Shown: positions 17,171 to 26,235, numbered from the stretch's first letter. The stretch is DNA of 64,000 nt from an uncultured Sphingomonadales bacterium (GCA_937870585.1 CALMZE010000048.1:1-64000), one strand, 5' to 3'. Notes: generated by a model from the letters alone, not told the origin. Numbers and translations are program-made.

Positions 17171-17433
17171 AGTTCCTGCTCTTTGCAGCGGCCATTGCGG
17201 CCATCTGGTGGATTTTGAAGAGTGGACGCCTCCCTGCATCCGGCATGTCCGCGCGGGAAGCCGCGAGCATTTTGGGCATTGCGGATGATGCGGACATAGA
17301 AACCGTCGTTGATGCGCATCGTAAACTGATTGCAAAGGTTCACCCTGATACAGGGGGTACGCCGGAACTTGCGGCGCGAGTCAATCAGGCGCGCGATGTT
17401 CTTCTGGCAAGGATCAGCCAGCAACGGACTTAG
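17167..17433 (+). CDS. Membrane-anchored J-domain protein
   Basis: An 88-residue protein: an N-terminal membrane anchor ([17 protein letters not shown]), a short linker, then a J domain with [19 protein letters not shown] and the essential tripeptide in [12 protein letters not shown] domains stimulate DnaK ATPase, so this one would recruit DnaK to the inner membrane. The GTG start overlaps the mipZ stop (GTGA), and its own stop is one base before the pgm ATG, so three genes are tightly linked. The small size resembles TIM14/DjlA-like short J proteins. Confidence 0.85.
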   Translation: MKFLLFAAAIAAIWWILKSGRLPASGMSAREAASILGIADDADIETVVDAHRKLIAKVHPDTGGTPELAARVNQARDVLLARISQQRT

Positions 17434-17434
17434 C

Positions 17435-18817
17435 ATGACGCACCGCTTCAATCGCACCATCCTGCGCGAATATGATATTCGCGGCATTGTCGGGCAGACT
17501 TTGGGTGAAGAGGATGCGCGGGCCATCGGGCGCAGCTTTGGCACCATCATCCGGCGCGGTGGCGGCTCAACGGTTGCGGTTGGGCGTGACGGACGGCTCT
17601 CCTCTCCTGCCCTGTGCGCGGCTCTGGTGGACGGGCTGACCGCCAGCGGATGCAATGTGATCCGCACCGGCCTCGGCCCCACACCAATGCTCTATTATGC
17701 GGAGGCTGTCCTGCCAGTGGATGGCGGCATTCAGATAACCGGCAGCCATAATCCCGGCGATTATAATGGCTTCAAGATGGTGCTTGGCCACAACAGCTTT
17801 TTCGGCGCGGACATCCAGAAACTCGGAGCCATGGCGGCGGCGGGGGATTGGGAGAGTGGCAGCGGCACCACGACCGACAGGGACATGGAGTCCGCCTATC
17901 TCGCCCGCTTGATCGAGGGCTTTTCGCTTGGCAGTTACCGCATCGGTTGGGACGCGGGCAACGGCGCTGGCGGACGCATCGTCGAGCAGCTCGCGGCGAT
18001 CCTGCCCGGCGAACACCATCTGCTCTTCACTGAAATTGACGGAAACTTCCCTAACCATCACCCAGACCCCACCGAAGAGAAGAATCTGGAGCATCTGAAA
18101 GCGCTCGTCGCGGAGAAGCAGCTCGATTTCGGATTGGCTTTTGATGGCGATGCAGACCGGATCGGCGCGGTAGACGCACAGGGCCGTGTCGTCTGGGGAG
18201 ATCAGCTTCTCTCCATTTTGGCGGAACCTGTGCTGAAAAAGCTGCCGGGCGCGACGATCATCGGCGATGTGAAGGCCAGCCAGATGCTCTACGATCGCGT
18301 GGCAGAACTGGGCGGCAAACCCTTGATGTGGAAGACCGGCCACAGCCTGATCAAGACCAAGATGAAGGAAACAGGCAGCCCGCTGGCAGGCGAAATGTCT
18401 GGCCATATCTTCTTTGCGGATGACTGGTACGGCTTTGATGATGCCATCTACGCTGCTCTCCGACTTATTGCGGCGATTGATGCGGCTGGCGTTTCGCTCA
18501 GCACGCTCAAGGACCAGATGCCGGGCATGATCAACACGCCCGAACTGCGGTTTCAGGTGGATGAGAGCCGCAAATTCGCCGTGATCGACGAAGTGCTGGA
18601 TCGGCTGGCCGCGAGTGGTGCCGACGTGAACCGCACTGATGGCGCTCGCGTCAACACGCCCGATGGCTGGTGGCTGCTCCGCGCGTCCAACACGCAGGAT
18701 GTGCTCGTGGCGCGCGCCGAAGCGAAAGATGACGCTGCGCTGGAACGGCTGCTCGCCATGATCGACGCCCAGTTGGAAGCGTCCGGTCTGGAGCGCGGTC
18801 CGCAAGCGGGGCATTGA
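17435..18817 (+). CDS. Phosphomannomutase/phosphoglucomutase
   Basis: A 460-residue alpha-D-phosphohexomutase. [18 protein letters not shown] opens domain 1, the phosphoserine loop is [18 protein letters not shown], the Mg site is [14 protein letters not shown], the sugar specificity loop is [13 protein letters not shown] and the phosphate-binding loop is [12 protein letters not shown]. These match the AlgC/ManB bifunctional group that supplies mannose-1-P and glucose-1-P for surface polysaccharide. The start at 17435 follows the J-domain stop by one base; the longer frame from 17330 shadows that gene. Confidence 0.94.
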   Translation: MTHRFNRTILREYDIRGIVGQTLGEEDARAIGRSFGTIIRRGGGSTVAVGRDGRLSSPALCAALVDGLTASGCNVIRTGLGPTPMLYYAEAVLPVDGGIQITGSHNPGDYNGFKMVLGHNSFFGADIQKLGAMAAAGDWESGSGTTTDRDMESAYLARLIEGFSLGSYRIGWDAGNGAGGRIVEQLAAILPGEHHLLFTEIDGNFPNHHPDPTEEKNLEHLKALVAEKQLDFGLAFDGDADRIGAVDAQGRVVWGDQLLSILAEPVLKKLPGATIIGDVKASQMLYDRVAELGGKPLMWKTGHSLIKTKMKETGSPLAGEMSGHIFFADDWYGFDDAIYAALRLIAAIDAAGVSLSTLKDQMPGMINTPELRFQVDESRKFAVIDEVLDRLAASGADVNRTDGARVNTPDGWWLLRASNTQDVLVARAEAKDDAALERLLAMIDAQLEASGLERGPQAGH

Positions 18818-18858
18818 TTGCCATTCGCTGATCTGGAAGAACATCCGGAAAGGCTGAG

Positions 18859-20313
18859 GTGTGCACTTGTATGGCAGGCAATTTCGTTCGCATTTTTGCT
18901 GCGCTCCTTTTAAGCAGCGCGCAGTCGGCGCACGCCGCTGACACCGCATGGTTCCGGATGCTCGCTGAAAATGGCAGGCAGATGGGAAGTGTGCGGCAGG
19001 ATGTTGAGCCGCTGGCGGCCGGTCGGCGGATTACGGAAATCAGCGTGATGCGCATTTCCGAAGCGGGTAACACCGTCAAAACAATCACCGAGCGCAAGGT
19101 GCGGATCGAGGATGCGCAGGGGCGCACGCGCTCCATTGAAACCCAATCGACTGCCGGGCGCATCTCCACGCGCAGCACGGCGCTGATCGAAGGCGATATA
19201 GCCGCTATCGCGCGGCATTCGCGCCACGGCACGCGCACACAGAAGGTGCCACTCCCGCCTGGTGTGCGGTTTGATAATGGCGCAGGGCTGCTCTCCGGCT
19301 GGAACACGGCGCAAACGCCACGCCTTGATTTCCTCAATTTCAGCCTGTCGAACGAAGGCGTGGAGCGGGTGACGCTCGAACTGCGTCCTGGCTTTGAGGC
19401 TGATCCCGAAGGCCGCCTGTTCGTGATCCGAAAGAGCTGGGACGGAGAGCGACTGCGGGGCGTTTCAGCGCAGATACTCAACAAGAACCGCAGCCTGTTG
19501 CGGAGCACGCAATCCGTGTTGGGGACGAGCATCACCGTTGAGCGCAGTGACGACAAGGCCAGCCAGACCCCACTGCGCCCGGTCAGCATCATCCGCGCAG
19601 TGATGGTCAAATCGCCATTCCGCATCACGCCTGAGGCGCTCAATGGCCATGTGCGCTACAGCTTCACGCCAAAGGACGGCCTCGCCTTTCTCGTGCCGCA
19701 GACCGGCGAGCAACGCATGACGATGCAGGACGGCAAGTTGGTGATCGACGTGTGCGCCACATGCGGCGTGGCGCAATCGCTGAGCGAGGCCGAGCAAGCC
19801 GATGCGCTTGCCCCCACCCACTGGCTGGAGAGCGATGCCCGGCTGTTCCGGCAGATCGGGGCCGAGATGCGCTATGAGAAAATCAGCGACGAAGCCAAGA
19901 TGAAGCGCCTCGCCGTCCGCGCGCGCCAGCATATGCGCAAGATGGACTTTTCTGGCCATTATACCGCGCTGGAAGCGTTCACCAGCCGGTCGGGCGACTG
20001 CACCGAGGAAGCGTCCGTGCTTGCAGCGCTGGGCCGCGCGGCGGGCATCCCCACGCGGACGGCCCATGGCCTTGTCTATTCGCGCGAGGCCTATCACGGC
20101 ATCAGCCATGTGTTCATGCCGCACAGCTGGACGCTGGCCTGGATCGACGGGCGCTGGACAAGCTTTGACATGTCGATTGGCGCGTTCGATGCCACACATA
20201 TCGTGCTGACGATTGGCGATGGCGACGCGCGCTCTGTCTCTTCAGCAGGCCAGTTGGCGGCCTTGCTGGAATGGACCGGGATGACACAGGTGAAATCGCG
20301 AAAGGCGGAGTAG
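18859..20313 (+). CDS. Secreted transglutaminase-like protein
   Basis: A 484-residue exported protein with signal peptide VRIFAALLLSSAQSAHAA. About 300 residues of beta-rich region without a recognised domain precede a C-terminal transglutaminase-like core: TSRSGDCTEEASVLAALGRA (catalytic Cys), HGISHVFMPHSWTLAWIDGR (catalytic His) and WTSFDMSIGAFDATH (Asp). Bacterial members act as proteases or amidases rather than crosslinkers. The start could be GTG 18859, with GGAAAGG 5 bases upstream, or ATG 18871. It is downstream of pgm by 41 bases. Confidence 0.85.
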   Translation: MCTCMAGNFVRIFAALLLSSAQSAHAADTAWFRMLAENGRQMGSVRQDVEPLAAGRRITEISVMRISEAGNTVKTITERKVRIEDAQGRTRSIETQSTAGRISTRSTALIEGDIAAIARHSRHGTRTQKVPLPPGVRFDNGAGLLSGWNTAQTPRLDFLNFSLSNEGVERVTLELRPGFEADPEGRLFVIRKSWDGERLRGVSAQILNKNRSLLRSTQSVLGTSITVERSDDKASQTPLRPVSIIRAVMVKSPFRITPEALNGHVRYSFTPKDGLAFLVPQTGEQRMTMQDGKLVIDVCATCGVAQSLSEAEQADALAPTHWLESDARLFRQIGAEMRYEKISDEAKMKRLAVRARQHMRKMDFSGHYTALEAFTSRSGDCTEEASVLAALGRAAGIPTRTAHGLVYSREAYHGISHVFMPHSWTLAWIDGRWTSFDMSIGAFDATHIVLTIGDGDARSVSSAGQLAALLEWTGMTQVKSRKAE

Positions 20314-20330
20314 CTCAACGGTCCTCCCCA

Positions 20331-20419
20331 CCGCTCGTCCTGAGCTTGTCGAAGGACTGCCTTTCCTTCTTCTTGTGCTCCAAAGAAGTACAGTCCTTCG
20401 ACAAGCTCAGGACGAGCGG
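20331..20419. repeat. Paired-hairpin repeat between convergent genes
   Basis: Both arms are GTCCT..AGGAC versions around GAGCTTGTCGA, with outer flanks CCGCTC and GAGCGG that also pair. It lies between the transglutaminase end and the end of the Cys-rich gene pair. Confidence 0.9.
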
Positions 20420-20435
20420 GAGTAGGATAACAGCC

Positions 20436-20867
20436 CTAGCTCGCCGGATGCTCCTGCGTCAGTGGTGCCACATCATCCTCATAGACAACCGGCAACACGG
20501 GGATTGCCTTGTCTTCCTCGGTCTCAATATAGCGCACGGCCTTGGGGTCTTTGATGCCCCCCATCACGATGATGATGTCCATCTCTTCAACCGCTCCAGC
20601 GGCAGGCGCTTCCTGTGCAGCGGCGGCCATGGGCATCGCTGCGGCCGCTGCAGCCAGCATCACGGCCACGGCCTGCTTACGCGGCAGGGCGTAGGAGACG
20701 CACACATCACCGGCGCAGTCCGCAAAGAAGGCGACACGCGCGTCATCGCTCATCGCCGTCAGATCAGTTACCGTGCGCTTGCACATACGACAAAAATCCC
20801 CGTCCATGATGGCGGACAGGTCTGCCTGATACGGGCACGGGCTCTGGATGAGGGGGACACGGGCCAT
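20436..20867 (-). CDS. Cys-rich N-terminal domain membrane protein, copy 2
   Basis: A 143-residue protein. The N-terminal 60 residues carry five cysteines in the pattern SPCPY, DGDFCRMCKRTVTDL and FFADCAGDVCVSYALP, which looks like a zinc-ribbon or Fe-S-type cytosolic domain. A hydrophobic Ala-rich helix (KQAVAVMLAAAAAAMPMAAA) and a likely periplasmic tail with VMGGIKDPKAVRYIETEEDK follow. It is a tandem paralogue of the gene 2 bases upstream, with nearly identical C-terminal blocks. The Cys domain recalls a short domain found before membrane segments in several bacterial phyla (from memory). The function is unknown. Confidence 0.75.
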   Translation of the reverse strand: MARVPLIQSPCPYQADLSAIMDGDFCRMCKRTVTDLTAMSDDARVAFFADCAGDVCVSYALPRKQAVAVMLAAAAAAMPMAAAAQEAPAAGAVEEMDIIIVMGGIKDPKAVRYIETEEDKAIPVLPVVYEDDVAPLTQEHPAS

Positions 20868-20869
20868 GA

Positions 20870-21304
20870 TCAGCGGGCGGCAGGGGTTGCGCCTGTCAGC
20901 GGAGCTGCATCATCTTCATAGGTGACTGGCAGCACGGGGATCGCCTTGTCTTCCTCCGTCTCGATATACTTTACCGCCTTGGGATCCTTGATGCCGCCGA
21001 CGATGATTTCCATTTCATAATCCTCAACAGCCCCAGCAGCAGGAGCCTCCTGCGCGGCAGCGGCCATCGGCATGGCGAGCGCGGCAGCAGCCAGCATCGC
21101 AGCCACCGCCTGCTTTTTCGGCAAGGCATAAGACACGCAGACATCGCCTTCGCAGGCGGCAAAGAAGGAGACGCGCTCATCATCGTTCATCGCGGTCAGA
21201 TCAGTCACGGTGCGCTTGCACATGGTGCAGAAATCGCCCTCCATCACGGCGGCAAGATTGGCCTTGTAGGGGCACGGGCTCTGGATCACGGGAAACTTGG
21301 CCAT
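20870..21304 (-). CDS. Cys-rich N-terminal domain membrane protein, copy 1
   Basis: A 144-residue paralogue of the following gene: SPCPYKANLAAVMEGDFC, TMCKRTVTDLTAMNDDERVS and AACEGDVCVSYALPKKQ, then a membrane helix, an Ala-Pro linker (AQEAPAAGAVEDYEME) and VGGIKDPKAVKYIETEEDK. All five cysteines are conserved between the two copies, as is the motif KAIPVLPV near the end, so the tandem duplication looks fairly recent or under selection for the same role. The two genes form an operon with a 2-base gap. No enzyme signature is visible. Confidence 0.75.
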   Translation of the reverse strand: MAKFPVIQSPCPYKANLAAVMEGDFCTMCKRTVTDLTAMNDDERVSFFAACEGDVCVSYALPKKQAVAAMLAAAALAMPMAAAAQEAPAAGAVEDYEMEIIVGGIKDPKAVKYIETEEDKAIPVLPVTYEDDAAPLTGATPAAR

Positions 21305-21361
21305 GGCAACATCCTCTTCTTGACGTAGGGGAATGCTACGCTTTTCTGTGCGCGTGTCGAG

Positions 21362-21901
21362 TCATTCCTTTGCCGCGGCGGGGCGCGGGCGGAAACTCAT
21401 GGACAGCGGCGTCGCCACGCCATCGGGGCGCACGCGGATGCGGACGATGGCCTGCTGCTTCTCGTCCCGCAATTTGGCTTCCATGTCTGCCGCCTTGGCC
21501 TGAGGGACGTAGAGCCTGTCACTGTGCGCGCCATCCTCTCCGTCTGACTCGTTCCAGTCATTGGGGCGGACGATGCTGACACAACCCGCTTCATCTGCGC
21601 TGCCTTTGATCAATCGGGCGGAGGCGATGGCAGGCGAAGCTCCCAAAATGCAAACGGGATCGGTCTCGAACGGCTGGAAGCCCATAGCCTCCTCGCCTTC
21701 CTTTACCGCAGCCTTGGGGAGCGGCCAATCATATTGATAGCGGATATAATGGCCGCGCAGCGGATCACGCGGATCATAGCCGCTCACCGGCACGACCCAT
21801 TCAGTGCCTTGCTGCGCCATATGATGCGTGTTGGCCCATGCCGTAGCGAGAGCAAGCACGGGCAGCGCCAGCGTGCCGATCCAGATCGCCTTGCGGCTCA
21901 T
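21362..21901 (-). CDS. GDYXXLXY domain protein
   Basis: A 179-residue protein with an N-terminal membrane anchor (AIWIGTLALPVLALATAWAN) and the signature DPLRGHYIRYQYDW, a variant of GDYxxLxY. PVSGYDPRDPLRG and VRPDGVATPLSM are further family blocks. These proteins are usually encoded beside DUF2157/DUF4401 membrane proteins, as here. The ATG overlaps the stop of the DUF2157 gene (ATGA), so ATG 21901 is chosen over the longer frame. It probably acts in or at the inner membrane; its role is unknown. Confidence 0.88.
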   Translation of the reverse strand: MSRKAIWIGTLALPVLALATAWANTHHMAQQGTEWVVPVSGYDPRDPLRGHYIRYQYDWPLPKAAVKEGEEAMGFQPFETDPVCILGASPAIASARLIKGSADEAGCVSIVRPNDWNESDGEDGAHSDRLYVPQAKAADMEAKLRDEKQQAIVRIRVRPDGVATPLSMSFRPRPAAAKE

Positions 21902-23025
21902 GCCAGTGCCTCCCCGTTTGATGCGGGTGCCAGATTGCGCGAGACCCGCACCGCCACCCACGCCACGCCCAGTGTAAACAAGCCCACCAGAATCAGGCCA
22001 ATGCCGCTGCCCAGCAGATCGCTCGCCAACTCAAAGCTGAGGATGATGATGCGGACAGCGCAGACGCCCACCGCCGTCTGAAACACGCGCCGCCACCCGG
22101 CCTGCAACGAAACCCAGGCGATGCCGCCCCACAGGGCAAGGAACACAAAGGCATGGAGCAGGGCTTCATAGCGGCCCATCAGGGTGGAGAAGAAGGCGGA
22201 CGCCGCACACAACCCCATCACCATCGCCGCAGAGCGCCCTGACCGATCTGGCTTGAGAAAGCCTGTCAGTGCGGCGGCGACAACCACAATACCAGCATGA
22301 AGCAACAGACCGCTTTCATTCTCGTTGTGCATATCCGCCATGACAAGCGTGAGCATGGTTGATTGACCGACGACAAAAACCAGCGCCACCTGTTGCAGAC
22401 TGCGCCAGAATCCCTCCTGCCCCCATCGTCCACGAGCTGCGGCCGCGAGTGCGACCACCAGAGCCGGCAAGGATGCAATGAAACCCAGCCACAAGGATTG
22501 GTGCGTTCCCCACACATCCAGCCAGATCGCATGATTGTCTGCCGTGCCGATCAGCCCAGCGAACCACAGCAACGCCGCCAAGATGCCCCGCCCGAACAGC
22601 AGCAGCAACGGAGAGAAGATCAGCAGCGCAAAGCCAATCGGCTGCCACAACGGCGCGCTGGTCTGATAGACCTGCCCGATATGGCCGAGGAAAGTGAGGC
22701 CCAAGGCGGTGAGAATGAAGAGCATCGCGTCGCTGAACCAGCTACCCGCGCTCCCGTCTTCCGCCACACCACGCCATGCGAGCCAGCCCGCAAAGCCTGC
22801 CATGATCACCAGATGGATCACCAGCCGCACTGTGCCGGGAATGGCATCCCAATTGGCCGCGACAACAGACATGAGGCCCAGCCCGATGGTCAGCGCGCCA
22901 AGCCCGATCAAAGCCCACAGCCCCCAGGGGCGCGAATGGCCCTCTTCAAAGGCACGGATGCGGTCGGCGGTGGCGCTGTCGATCAGCCCTGCCTCCACCC
23001 ATGCGTTCAGCTTGCGATCTGACAT
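21898..23025 (-). CDS. DUF2157 multi-pass membrane protein
   Basis: A 375-residue protein whose N-terminal 30 residues (KLNAWVEAGLIDSATADRIR) form the soluble DUF2157 helix pair. About ten hydrophobic segments follow (for example WALIGLGALTIGLGLMSVVA and MLFILTALGLTFLGHIGQVY). The pairing with GDYXXLXY is conserved across proteobacteria, and the two are thought to work together in the membrane, with no established function. Translation of the partner is coupled by a 4-base overlap. Confidence 0.88.
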   Translation of the reverse strand: MSDRKLNAWVEAGLIDSATADRIRAFEEGHSRPWGLWALIGLGALTIGLGLMSVVAANWDAIPGTVRLVIHLVIMAGFAGWLAWRGVAEDGSAGSWFSDAMLFILTALGLTFLGHIGQVYQTSAPLWQPIGFALLIFSPLLLLFGRGILAALLWFAGLIGTADNHAIWLDVWGTHQSLWLGFIASLPALVVALAAAARGRWGQEGFWRSLQQVALVFVVGQSTMLTLVMADMHNENESGLLLHAGIVVVAAALTGFLKPDRSGRSAAMVMGLCAASAFFSTLMGRYEALLHAFVFLALWGGIAWVSLQAGWRRVFQTAVGVCAVRIIILSFELASDLLGSGIGLILVGLFTLGVAWVAVRVSRNLAPASNGEALA

Positions 23026-23049
23026 GGCCCCTCCTGTAGAGGGCTGAAG

Positions 23050-23190
23050 CTAGTCGCTCTCTGGCGGCTTGGCCAGCCTTTCCGCGTCGCGCTTGGCCGC
23101 ATCAATCTTGCGGCGCAAAAAGCCATAGAGCAGCAGATGCGCGCCCACCGTGACCAAAACGACAATAGCAATGATCTTGGTGGCGCTCAT
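23050..23190 (-). CDS. 46-aa single-pass membrane microprotein
   Basis: The frame gives MSATKIIAIVVLVTVGAHLL then LYGFLRRKIDAAKRDAER and LAKPPESD: one N-terminal membrane helix and a charged cytosolic helix. Its ATG overlaps the stop of the FAD monooxygenase (ATGA at 23187-23190), which argues for genuine translation. It may stabilise or localise another membrane protein, but nothing in the sequence says which. Confidence 0.65.
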   Translation of the reverse strand: MSATKIIAIVVLVTVGAHLLLYGFLRRKIDAAKRDAERLAKPPESD

Positions 23191-24344
23191 GCCATGCTTT
23201 CATAGTCGGGCAGGCGGTAAAGCCTGCGAATCTGGAACGGGGTAAGGGGAACGAATATCGTGCGCATGAAGACCCGCGCAACCGCCATCTGCCAGCGCGG
23301 CATCCGGTGCGCGACCATGCTGCCTTGTCTCGATAGGGATACGAACTGCCGCACGCGCTTGAGCCGCATCCGCTGATAGGCGGGCAGCACCGCGTCCGCA
23401 TCGCCCTTGCGCGCAGCAGCACCCAGCGCCACCGCGTCCTCAATTGCCTGACACGCCCCCTGCCCCAGATTGGGCTCCATCGCGTGCGCCGCATCGCCGA
23501 GCAGGATGATCCGCCCCTTGCCCAATATGCATGGCGGCGGCTTGGCATGGATCGAAAAGCCGACGAGTTTGTCGTCAGGCGTGGCGACCACGGCAGCGCG
23601 CGCCGCTTCGGTCCAGCCCTGCGTCTGTTGCACAGCATCACGCGTCATCGCAGCAGAGCCAGACGCATCCCCCTCATTGCGCATGAAATACCAATATCTA
23701 CGCCCATTCTGAATGTCGAACTGACCAAAGCGTTCACCATGTGCCCAATGCTCTATGCCAAGCGCCTGCGCTGGATGGTCGGGCACCGCGTCAGACAAGG
23801 CCAGCAAGCCGCCATAGCCTGCATGGCTGGCGGTGACTCCAGAGACCGCTTTGGCCACAGCAGACCAGATGCCGTCTGCTGCAACCAGCAGATCGGCGCG
23901 GGCCGCAACGCCGTTCTCAAACTGCACGGAGACGCCCTGTCCATCCGCCTGCCAGCCGGACAGCCTGTGCCCCAAGTGCAGCGGCACTTCGCCCAACCCG
24001 GCGAGCAAGATCGCCTGCAAATCTGAACGTGTCACCATAAGTCCGGTACATCCCGGCAGGCATTGGCTGACCCGGAAGGCTGCGATGCGCGTGCCATCCG
24101 GCTCTGCTACAGCCACTTCGTCCACCGGCTCCCCAATGCCACGCAGCGCATCATGCAGGCCCAGAGTGTCGAGCGCGTCGATGGCATTGGGCCACAGGCT
24201 CAGCGCCGCACCCATCGGCACCAGTTGCTCGGCCTGTTCATAAATGGAAACGCGCCACCCAGTTCGCGAGAGAGCGATGGCAGCAGAAAGTCCGCCAATA
24301 CCCGCGCCTACAATGATGGCCGATGGTGTGATCGCGTTTGGCAC
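23187..24344 (-). CDS. FAD-dependent aromatic-ring-type monooxygenase
   Basis: A 385-residue group A flavin monooxygenase. It has AIIVGAGIGGLSAAIALSRT near the N-terminus (FAD ADP-binding), LLVAADGIWSAV (the DG motif) and RIILLGDAAHAMEPNLGQGA (the GD motif binding the FAD pyrophosphate). These fit the UbiH/salicylate hydroxylase/6-hydroxynicotinate 3-monooxygenase group. The substrate is likely a phenol or heterocycle, not predictable here. The start is GTG with GGAG 9 bases upstream. A 46-aa membrane microprotein is coupled to its stop. Confidence 0.9.
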   Translation of the reverse strand: MPNAITPSAIIVGAGIGGLSAAIALSRTGWRVSIYEQAEQLVPMGAALSLWPNAIDALDTLGLHDALRGIGEPVDEVAVAEPDGTRIAAFRVSQCLPGCTGLMVTRSDLQAILLAGLGEVPLHLGHRLSGWQADGQGVSVQFENGVAARADLLVAADGIWSAVAKAVSGVTASHAGYGGLLALSDAVPDHPAQALGIEHWAHGERFGQFDIQNGRRYWYFMRNEGDASGSAAMTRDAVQQTQGWTEAARAAVVATPDDKLVGFSIHAKPPPCILGKGRIILLGDAAHAMEPNLGQGACQAIEDAVALGAAARKGDADAVLPAYQRMRLKRVRQFVSLSRQGSMVAHRMPRWQMAVARVFMRTIFVPLTPFQIRRLYRLPDYESMA

Positions 24345-24380
24345 TTGCCCGCACTCCTCACCCGATTTCAGGTGGCGCGC

Positions 24381-25055
24381 CTATAGCAGAGCAATCTCGC
24401 CATAGCTGAATGCAATGCTGTGCACTCCAACTGCACGCAACGCATCTGCATGGCTTGCAGGATCGGCAATATGCCCAGCCGAACACAGGCCGATAACATG
24501 CATCCCGGCCGCAACGGCAGCGCGCGCGCCAGTGGGCGAATCCTCGATCGCCATGCACGAAACCGGTGCGACACCCAGCCCCTGCGCGGCTTTCAGGTAA
24601 ATATCCGGATGAGGCTTGCCGCGCGCCATTCCGTCCGCGCTGTAGACATGCTCTGCAAAGTGCCCGTGCAGGTCAAACCGCTCCAGCGCCCAGCGCAGAT
24701 AATCGGGATTGCTGGAAGAGGCGACGGCACGCGGCAGATGTGTAGTGGCAGTGAGGAAATCAGGAGCCCCTGGCACCGGCGCAAAGCCCTTGGCAAAATG
24801 GGCGCGAGCGCGGGTGCGGTGCGACTCCCGGAATTCATCGGGCAGCGGCCCGCCTAGCCGTGCCATGATACGGCGTTCGGTTTCCTGCCAGTTATGCCCG
24901 TAATAATCGCGCAGCGAATCCTCAAAGCTGGTGGGCAGACCAATAGCGGTCAGGCTTTCCGCCAGCGCCCGGTTGGCGGGCACTTCGCTATCGGCAATCA
25001 CCCCGTCAAAATCGAAGATGATCGCGGCGGGCGCGGGAGAGACAGGCCTGTTCAT
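24381..25055 (-). CDS. HAD-family hydrolase (beta-phosphoglucomutase-like)
   Basis: A 224-residue HAD subfamily IA protein. Motif I is IIFDFDGVIADSEVPANRAL, motif II is the Ser of VASSSNPDYL, the lysine is in GMARGKPHPDIYLKAA and motif IV is CMAIEDSPTGARAAVAAGM. The cap domain is of the helical C1 type. It is probably a sugar-phosphate or other small phosphatase. ATG 25055 is used because the longer frame begins with TTG and lacks similarity. Confidence 0.88.
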   Translation of the reverse strand: MNRPVSPAPAAIIFDFDGVIADSEVPANRALAESLTAIGLPTSFEDSLRDYYGHNWQETERRIMARLGGPLPDEFRESHRTRARAHFAKGFAPVPGAPDFLTATTHLPRAVASSSNPDYLRWALERFDLHGHFAEHVYSADGMARGKPHPDIYLKAAQGLGVAPVSCMAIEDSPTGARAAVAAGMHVIGLCSAGHIADPASHADALRAVGVHSIAFSYGEIALL

Positions 25056-25192
25056 TCCGCGCTCAAGAGCGGCCCGCCGGTGCGCTGTCAAGGCTGATAC
25101 CGCGCCACGTTTTCAAAGGGGGTTAACGCGTTTGCAACCATCCGGGATTGCGCTAATTTCCTGATCCAACAGGGCATGGACAGACTTTAACA

Positions 25193-26053
25193 GTGGCAAC
25201 GCTTGCGATTTTCAATCCCAAAGGGGGCGTCGGAAAGACGAGTCTTGCCCTGAATCTGGCGTTTGAGGCAGCGCAGGCTGGTTTCCGCACACTGCTGTGG
25301 GAAGTCGATGAACAAGGCGACTCGCACTGGCTGTTGAACGATGCGCCCGAACGACCCACCCGCGCATCGCCCCATTGGGTGCCAGGCGGCGTTGACATCA
25401 CAACGCTCATCACCCCCACCCGATTTGAACGGCTGAGCCTCCTCGCCGCCGATGATTGTATGCGCCGCACCGATAACTGGTTTGCGGATATGGCGCATGG
25501 CCAGCGCCTCGCCCGCCTGTTTGCATCGATGGAAGCTGATTTCGATGTGATCATCCTTGATTGTCCGCCCGGCTTCAGTGATGCCAACCGCACGATCATG
25601 CAGTTCGTCCATCTGGTGGTGATCCCCACTGTGCCTGCTCCGCTCGCCTTGCGCGGCCTGCACCGCGTGCGCGATTTCCTGCGGCGTCATCGCGGCGCGC
25701 ACCCGCCCATGCTTCCGGTTTTCTCAATGATGGACAAACGCCGCACGCTGCACCGCGCGGCAGCCGAAGAGCATCCGGACTGGCCCGTAATCCCGATGCG
25801 CAGCGACATCGAGCGCATGACCGAGCGCAAAGCCCCGCTGGGCATATTTGCCCCCAAGAGCGCTTCACGCCATGCCTATCAGAGCCTTTGGAACGGCATT
25901 CAGCGCAAAATGGCACGTATGCGCGTCATCCGCTCATTGGTGACGGGACAGACCTCTGCGCCAACGCAAATGCCCGCAGCGCCGCGTGCCAACCGGCCGA
26001 AGCCCGGATCACCGCTTTGGCCAGCCTATCAGCCCGAACAACGAGGGTCGTAG
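25193..26053 (+). CDS. Orphan ParA-family ATPase
   Basis: A 286-residue protein starting at GTG with ATLAIFNPKGGVGKTSLALN, the deviant Walker A of ParA/MinD ATPases. LLWEVDEQGDSHWLLN is the Walker A' region and DFDVIILDCPPGFSDANR the Walker B. The C-terminal 40 residues are basic and Pro/Ala-rich (RANRPKPGSPLWPAYQPE), a possible nonspecific DNA-binding or membrane tail. No ParB or plasmid gene is adjacent, so it may position a cargo other than the chromosome. It is distinct from MipZ in this window. The ribosome-binding site is weak. Confidence 0.85.
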   Translation: MATLAIFNPKGGVGKTSLALNLAFEAAQAGFRTLLWEVDEQGDSHWLLNDAPERPTRASPHWVPGGVDITTLITPTRFERLSLLAADDCMRRTDNWFADMAHGQRLARLFASMEADFDVIILDCPPGFSDANRTIMQFVHLVVIPTVPAPLALRGLHRVRDFLRRHRGAHPPMLPVFSMMDKRRTLHRAAAEEHPDWPVIPMRSDIERMTERKAPLGIFAPKSASRHAYQSLWNGIQRKMARMRVIRSLVTGQTSAPTQMPAAPRANRPKPGSPLWPAYQPEQRGS

Positions 26054-26124
26054 AACACACCCGCCCATCTTGGAATGGTGGGCCGCCTGCCAGGCGACGC
26101 CCCTCCTCGTAGCGGTCACTGGAA

Positions 26125-26205
26125 CTTTGCCTTCGTGGCTCTGCGTGCGCCACAGTTCCTTCTCACACCAAGACACAAAGCGACGAATAAGGAGGGATTG
26201 TTACA
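26125..26205. repeat. Possible imperfect inverted repeat, weak
   Basis: CCTTCGTGGCTCTGCGTG is followed about 10 bases later by TTCTCACACCAAGACACAAA, which is its loose complement and resembles the outer arms of the composite repeat at 66-232. It lies between the ParA gene and the next minus-strand gene. Confidence 0.35.
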
Positions 26206-26235
26206 ACAATATCCGTCATTCAGCGATTCCTCGCG

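Noticed and set aside
17567..18949. 460-codon minus-strand frame across phosphomannomutase
   Set aside because: Antisense shadow of a gene with all five mutase motifs.
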